Shown here: in pieces, positions 60,403-64,000 of the stretch | Position numbering within the stretch: position 1 is the first letter of the stretch | How the letters are laid out: each line of letters opens with the position of its first letter | Origin: Melastoma dodecandrum | Taxonomy: Eukaryota; Streptophyta; Magnoliopsida; Myrtales; Melastomataceae | Assembly (NCBI GenBank): GCA_029817715.1 | Contig: JARUPY010000396.1 | Span: forward strand, 4,898,001 to 4,962,000 | Direction of reading: 5' to 3' | DNA: 64,000 nucleotides | Position numbers and translations under genes: made by a program | Notes under the pieces: generated by a model | What the model was told of the DNA's origin: nothing | The model's database searches: none | Seen by the model: the letters and a program-made list of their open reading frames with translations, nothing else

Positions 60403-60900
60403 GATGTTGGGAGAGGAAGGGCCGGGGGGGGGGGGGAAATGCAGTATGACTAGGCGGAAGAGAAATGCCAAAGAAAGCGCAGAAAGACAGGATTTTGATG
60501 GGAGTAGGGAAGGGGCAATGTCCTTGAGTGGGAGGTAAAAAACGACATGAGAGGAGTTGGGTTGATAGGAAGGGTTTGGAAGGGAAAAGGAAGGGTGGGG
60601 GTGGGGGGATCTCGTGATATTTAAAAGGAGGAAGCAAGGAATGAATGTGAATACAGAAGAACAGTGAATAAACACAGACACACACAGAAACAGAGACGGA
60701 GAGAGATGAATGAAATGAGATGTTGGGTTTGGGATGTGAGGAAGGAGACGGAGAAGAAGAAAGAAGGAAGAAGAAGAAGAAGAGGAGGAGAGGTGGAAGA
60801 GAAAGAGGGTCATTTTTATAATAAATAATAATAATTTGATAAAAAGGAAGAAAATAAATGAAAAAATGGGGGCATATGTCATTTATTGTTCTCGGTTTGG
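60403..60900 (-). promoter_or_regulatory. TTL leader, purine-rich
   Basis: G tract at 60424-60436, then GGA/GAA repeats (60740-60810) that are CT-rich on the coding strand, as in many plant 5' UTRs. The frame stays open upstream of the ATG, but its product is low-complexity and not family-like, so I kept the downstream start. Confidence 0.5.
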
Positions 60901-63900
60901 TATGCACACATGAATGCTTTACACACTAATAAACCCATCAGCTTTGTTTTGCCTGTAGTCCTTTGATCTCATTGTCCTTCTTCGATTAATGATATTGATC
61001 TCATTTTGGGATTTCTAAAAACATTTTTCTTTTAATAAGGACACACTGCATTTTGTTGGTCTCCCTCTTGCCATATACTTCCTTCTTTCCCTCTTAGGGG
61101 GCATTCCCTTTTTGGGTCACTTGCGCTTTCCATAATTCCACATCTGGCCGTTGTTCCTAATTTCTAATACTCGCTCTTTGGATAGATACAATAATCATAT
61201 TTCTATTTTTATATATTTTATGAAAAGAGGTAGTCTTCTTATCCATCATCAATTGATTGCATAGATTATGTAATTATCCCATATTACATAACAATCAAAT
61301 TGTTTGATTACCCACATTTATTACAGCGTCCTAAATCTTGGGTTTTTTATTTGTTTAAGCATTGGCGTTCGTTTGGATCATGGGATTAAAAAAAAAGGTG
61401 GATTTGAGCAATACAGGTGGATTGGATGATGTGTGTGAGAGTGTCTCCAGCATTTATTATGATAAAATTGCATGAGCTGTAAAAAGCTTATATTAAAAAA
61501 ACGAAACAAGAAAGATATCATCATATTTCGTAATTTCTGACAATTGCACACATTTTGTCAGCGATGAGCCGTCTTTGTCCCCCTCTCCCCTCCCCACCCT
61601 TACTTCCTCAACCTGACTTTACATCCTCTACTTGGAATCGGGTGTGTGTAACTAGAAGAGTTACACAAACAAGTCCAAACTCGTGTTTGAACGAAAGCCC
61701 TCCACTTCTGACTGTTGTATTAATCTCCTCCTCTTCGTCTCTTTCTTGTATTTGTTTTTTGTTTGACTTTCCAAAGCCGACCGACAAAAACAATGGAAGG
61801 TGTCGGGGACCTGCTTTCTTCCCCTTTTTCATTTTTAAGGAGGACATGTCACGAGCAGAGAGTCGAAGCATGCAGCCCCTTTTTGTTTTATTGCAACTGT
61901 TGATGTTTCAACTGTGGGCAAGAGAAGTTTTCAAACGAAACATTCGCACTTTCAGACGAATCCTACGTGCCGGCCGGGCGATTTTAGGGTTTTCAAACGT
62001 GACGACGCGACAAAGATTGCTGTAAGTACGTGTATGAGTGAAAGACGATACTACGGCCTTAGTCAAGACGGAGGAACGAGCTGGGCAAGGCATATGCTTT
62101 TTAGAGCTTAAGGGGAAAACAAATAGTCAAGCCAGCCTTTTTTTAGCCCTCCTTCACGGGAGAAGATGTTGGGGAACAATCGGCGCACCAACTATACGAA
62201 TGGGATCAAGTAGTTGTTATTTATTGTAAGAGAAAGACTAAGACAACAACAATAGTAATGATACAAATGAAAAAGGAAAAGGGTTTTTGTTCCCCTCTCT
62301 CCTGTGTCTGTCCGTGTGTGTATCCCAATCAAAACTCTACCCTACTCCAAATTATTGAGCTCTAAATGTTTGACGATATGATTAAAGGTGGTGGTGGTGG
62401 TGGTGGTGGTGGTGTAAGAGGCAAGACTCTTCCTTCTCAGAGTCACGGGCTTTAATAGCTTTGATATCGGCAACCACCCAATTAGATTCCCTTGCGTGTA
62501 GTCTCTTACAAAACATTCTCTCGACTTATGAAAGAAAAACAAATATGAATATGCCACTAGGGAGACATAGAGATAGCATGGACGACGATCCCCATCGGCC
62601 TTTTTGAGTTTGGTAGAAAGGTTTTTGTTCGATGAAGGTGGCTCTCCATTGACACATACCTCTCAGACATCCATCATATATCATATCATATCAGATCACG
62701 AGGAGAAGTAGTAGTAGTAGTAGGACTAGGCCAGCCATGGCCTCGGTTGTTTGTAATGATCATCTTCTCTATTCTCCCCTTTCCTGGCTTCCTTCTTGGA
62801 TTGTCAACTTTGTAGCCAAGCCAAGCCATGCCACGCCAACGCTTATGTTTTTTTTTTTTTTTGGAAAATTTTGGCCAATCGATGTCTACCGAATTTGTTG
62901 GTACATCCAGAGAATGCTTTTGGGTTAAGTTTTTTTTTTTTTTTTTTGGTTTCTTTTCTTGACTTTTGATGGGGCCATGAGAGAGTAACGGGAAGATGCC
63001 TTGGTAGATCATCAAATACGGTGTTCACGAGGTGTGACTTCAGTTATAAGCCATAAAATAAATACATATATATATATATATTCGGATTTTCTTGAGAGAG
63101 GGCAGAGGAGGGGGGTTGAACATGTAACGAGGAAAGAAAGCCATTAATGTCATTACCCGCCTCTTAAGAGCTAAAACACAAAGTGTATTATTTCCCCCAG
63201 ATTACGAAACCCCACCCCCCCCCCCCCCCCCAACTCTTTTATTGCGAGTATTAAACTCGTTTAGTTTAAACACTAAAAAAGAAAGGGAAAAAAGAGTTAT
63301 TGTATCTGTTTTTTTGCAATTTCCAATGGAGTGTGTCATGTGACGACATGAGAACTTGGAATACTACGATGAAACTGAAGTGGATTGGAGCTGCAACTCG
63401 TCATTCGAATGCCTCGAACTCCGAAACCCTATCTCTCCCCCCCCTCCTAAAAACAAGGGAAGTGGCTGACTGACACAACCCCCCCCCCCCCCCCCAAAGT
63501 CTTTTACTAATAATAAAACTACACTTTCACATTTGGGAAGTGCATGTTCATCACATGACCCGGCCTAAACCCATGGGATATACTGCGTTCTGGGTCTTCA
63601 TTTTTGTTTTGTTTCCTTTCTTGGGTAAATTTTTATTTATTTTCTAAATATGGGGGATTTTGAGATCTTTTACACGGCCGACCAGTGAAACAAAACGAGG
63701 TATATGGTAAGAGGAGGGGGTGGGAGGGGACCTGGAGCTGGTCTGATGTTTTTTTTTTTAATCCACCCACGTTTTTGTTGATGTCTGTGGTTGTCACTTA
63801 GCTCTCGAGGGAGGAGAGCAGAGGAAGCAGAGGGGGAAAGGTTGTATTTAAAACTTTCATGGAAACCATTTTCGGGGGTGGGAGTAAAAGAAGAAACCCA

Positions 63901-64000
63901 ATATCATTACAAGATGAGGAGGAGGAAGAGGAGGAGGGGGTCAGATGTTTCACCAAAAGGGTTTGGACTGGTATAGCAAAAAAAAGATGCAGGGTCCCCC
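60901..64000. other. Gene-poor terminal region
   Basis: AT-rich first kilobase. Simple sequences: (GGT)n at 62388-62413, (AGT)n at 62705-62721, T runs at 62849 and 62931, (AT)n at 63066-63080, C runs of 17 at 63215-63231 and 63479-63495. All open frames are short and low-complexity. I see no gene. Confidence 0.5.

Noticed and set aside
60403..60882. Upstream extension of the TTL open frame (adds about 160 residues)
   Set aside because: The product is low-complexity Ser/Leu/Pro sequence from a purine-rich leader. The family starts at the MSPSSNP methionine.
61555..62025. Plus-strand ORF of 156 aa in the terminal region
   Set aside because: Low-complexity Pro/Ser start and no recognisable motif. 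Likely chance.

Overview
This is nuclear DNA of a flowering plant. The genes have short GT-AG introns, and several belong to plant-specific families: ALOG/LSH, EP1-type lectin, TTL, plant-type PEPC with the N-terminal phosphorylation motif, and a FYVE-SYLF protein. The lineage cannot be fixed from sequence alone. Gene density is high, with eleven confidently modelled genes in 64 kb. For all multi-exon genes I placed exon borders by eye so that reading phase, splice sites and family conservation agree. Summed exon lengths give complete open frames throughout.

Layout. 0.4-2.9 kb (+): CFS1-like FYVE/SYLF endosomal protein. 3.6-7.1 kb (+): gamma-glutamyl hydrolase. 7.4-10 kb (+): DNA polymerase delta subunit 3, with a PCNA-binding motif and an apparent GC-AG intron. 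12.2-14.3 kb (+): SEC61 alpha. 15.3-17 kb (-): a small unassigned ORF, then a pathogen-related NTF2-like protein. 19.1-20.5 kb: two adjacent gene relics, ALG2-like and tubby-like F-box. 21.06-21.23 kb: a nearly complete palindromic MITE. 21.5-23.9 kb (+): ZDP-type DNA 3'-phosphatase. 26.9-32.3 kb: a full-length but inactivated Ty3/gypsy LTR retrotransposon with a 5-bp target duplication. 35.7-36.2 kb (-): ALOG/LSH transcription factor. 39.8-41.1 kb (+): intronless EP1-like mannose-lectin protein. 42.05-42.93 kb: a Mutator-like element with about 130-bp terminal inverted repeats, a 9-bp target duplication and a captured receptor-kinase lectin-domain fragment (Pack-MULE). 44.4-48.5 kb (+): PEP carboxylase. 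49-52.2 kb (+): ALG9 mannosyltransferase. 52.7-54.8 kb (+): UBC13-type E2. 57.2-60.4 kb (-): TTL tetratricopeptide thioredoxin-like protein. 60.4-64 kb: no convincing gene.

The genes do not form a pathway or operon; this is ordinary eukaryotic gene order. Loose themes are ER secretion and glycosylation (SEC61A, ALG9, the ALG2 relic) and DNA repair or replication (POLD3, ZDP, and UBC13 in error-free damage tolerance). The most distinctive content is the mobile DNA and gene relics: the Pack-MULE, the decayed LTR element next to a possible host splice donor, the ALG2/tubby relic cluster, and many long poly-C/poly-G tracts. I saw no RNA genes, CRISPR arrays or clearly novel multi-gene system.
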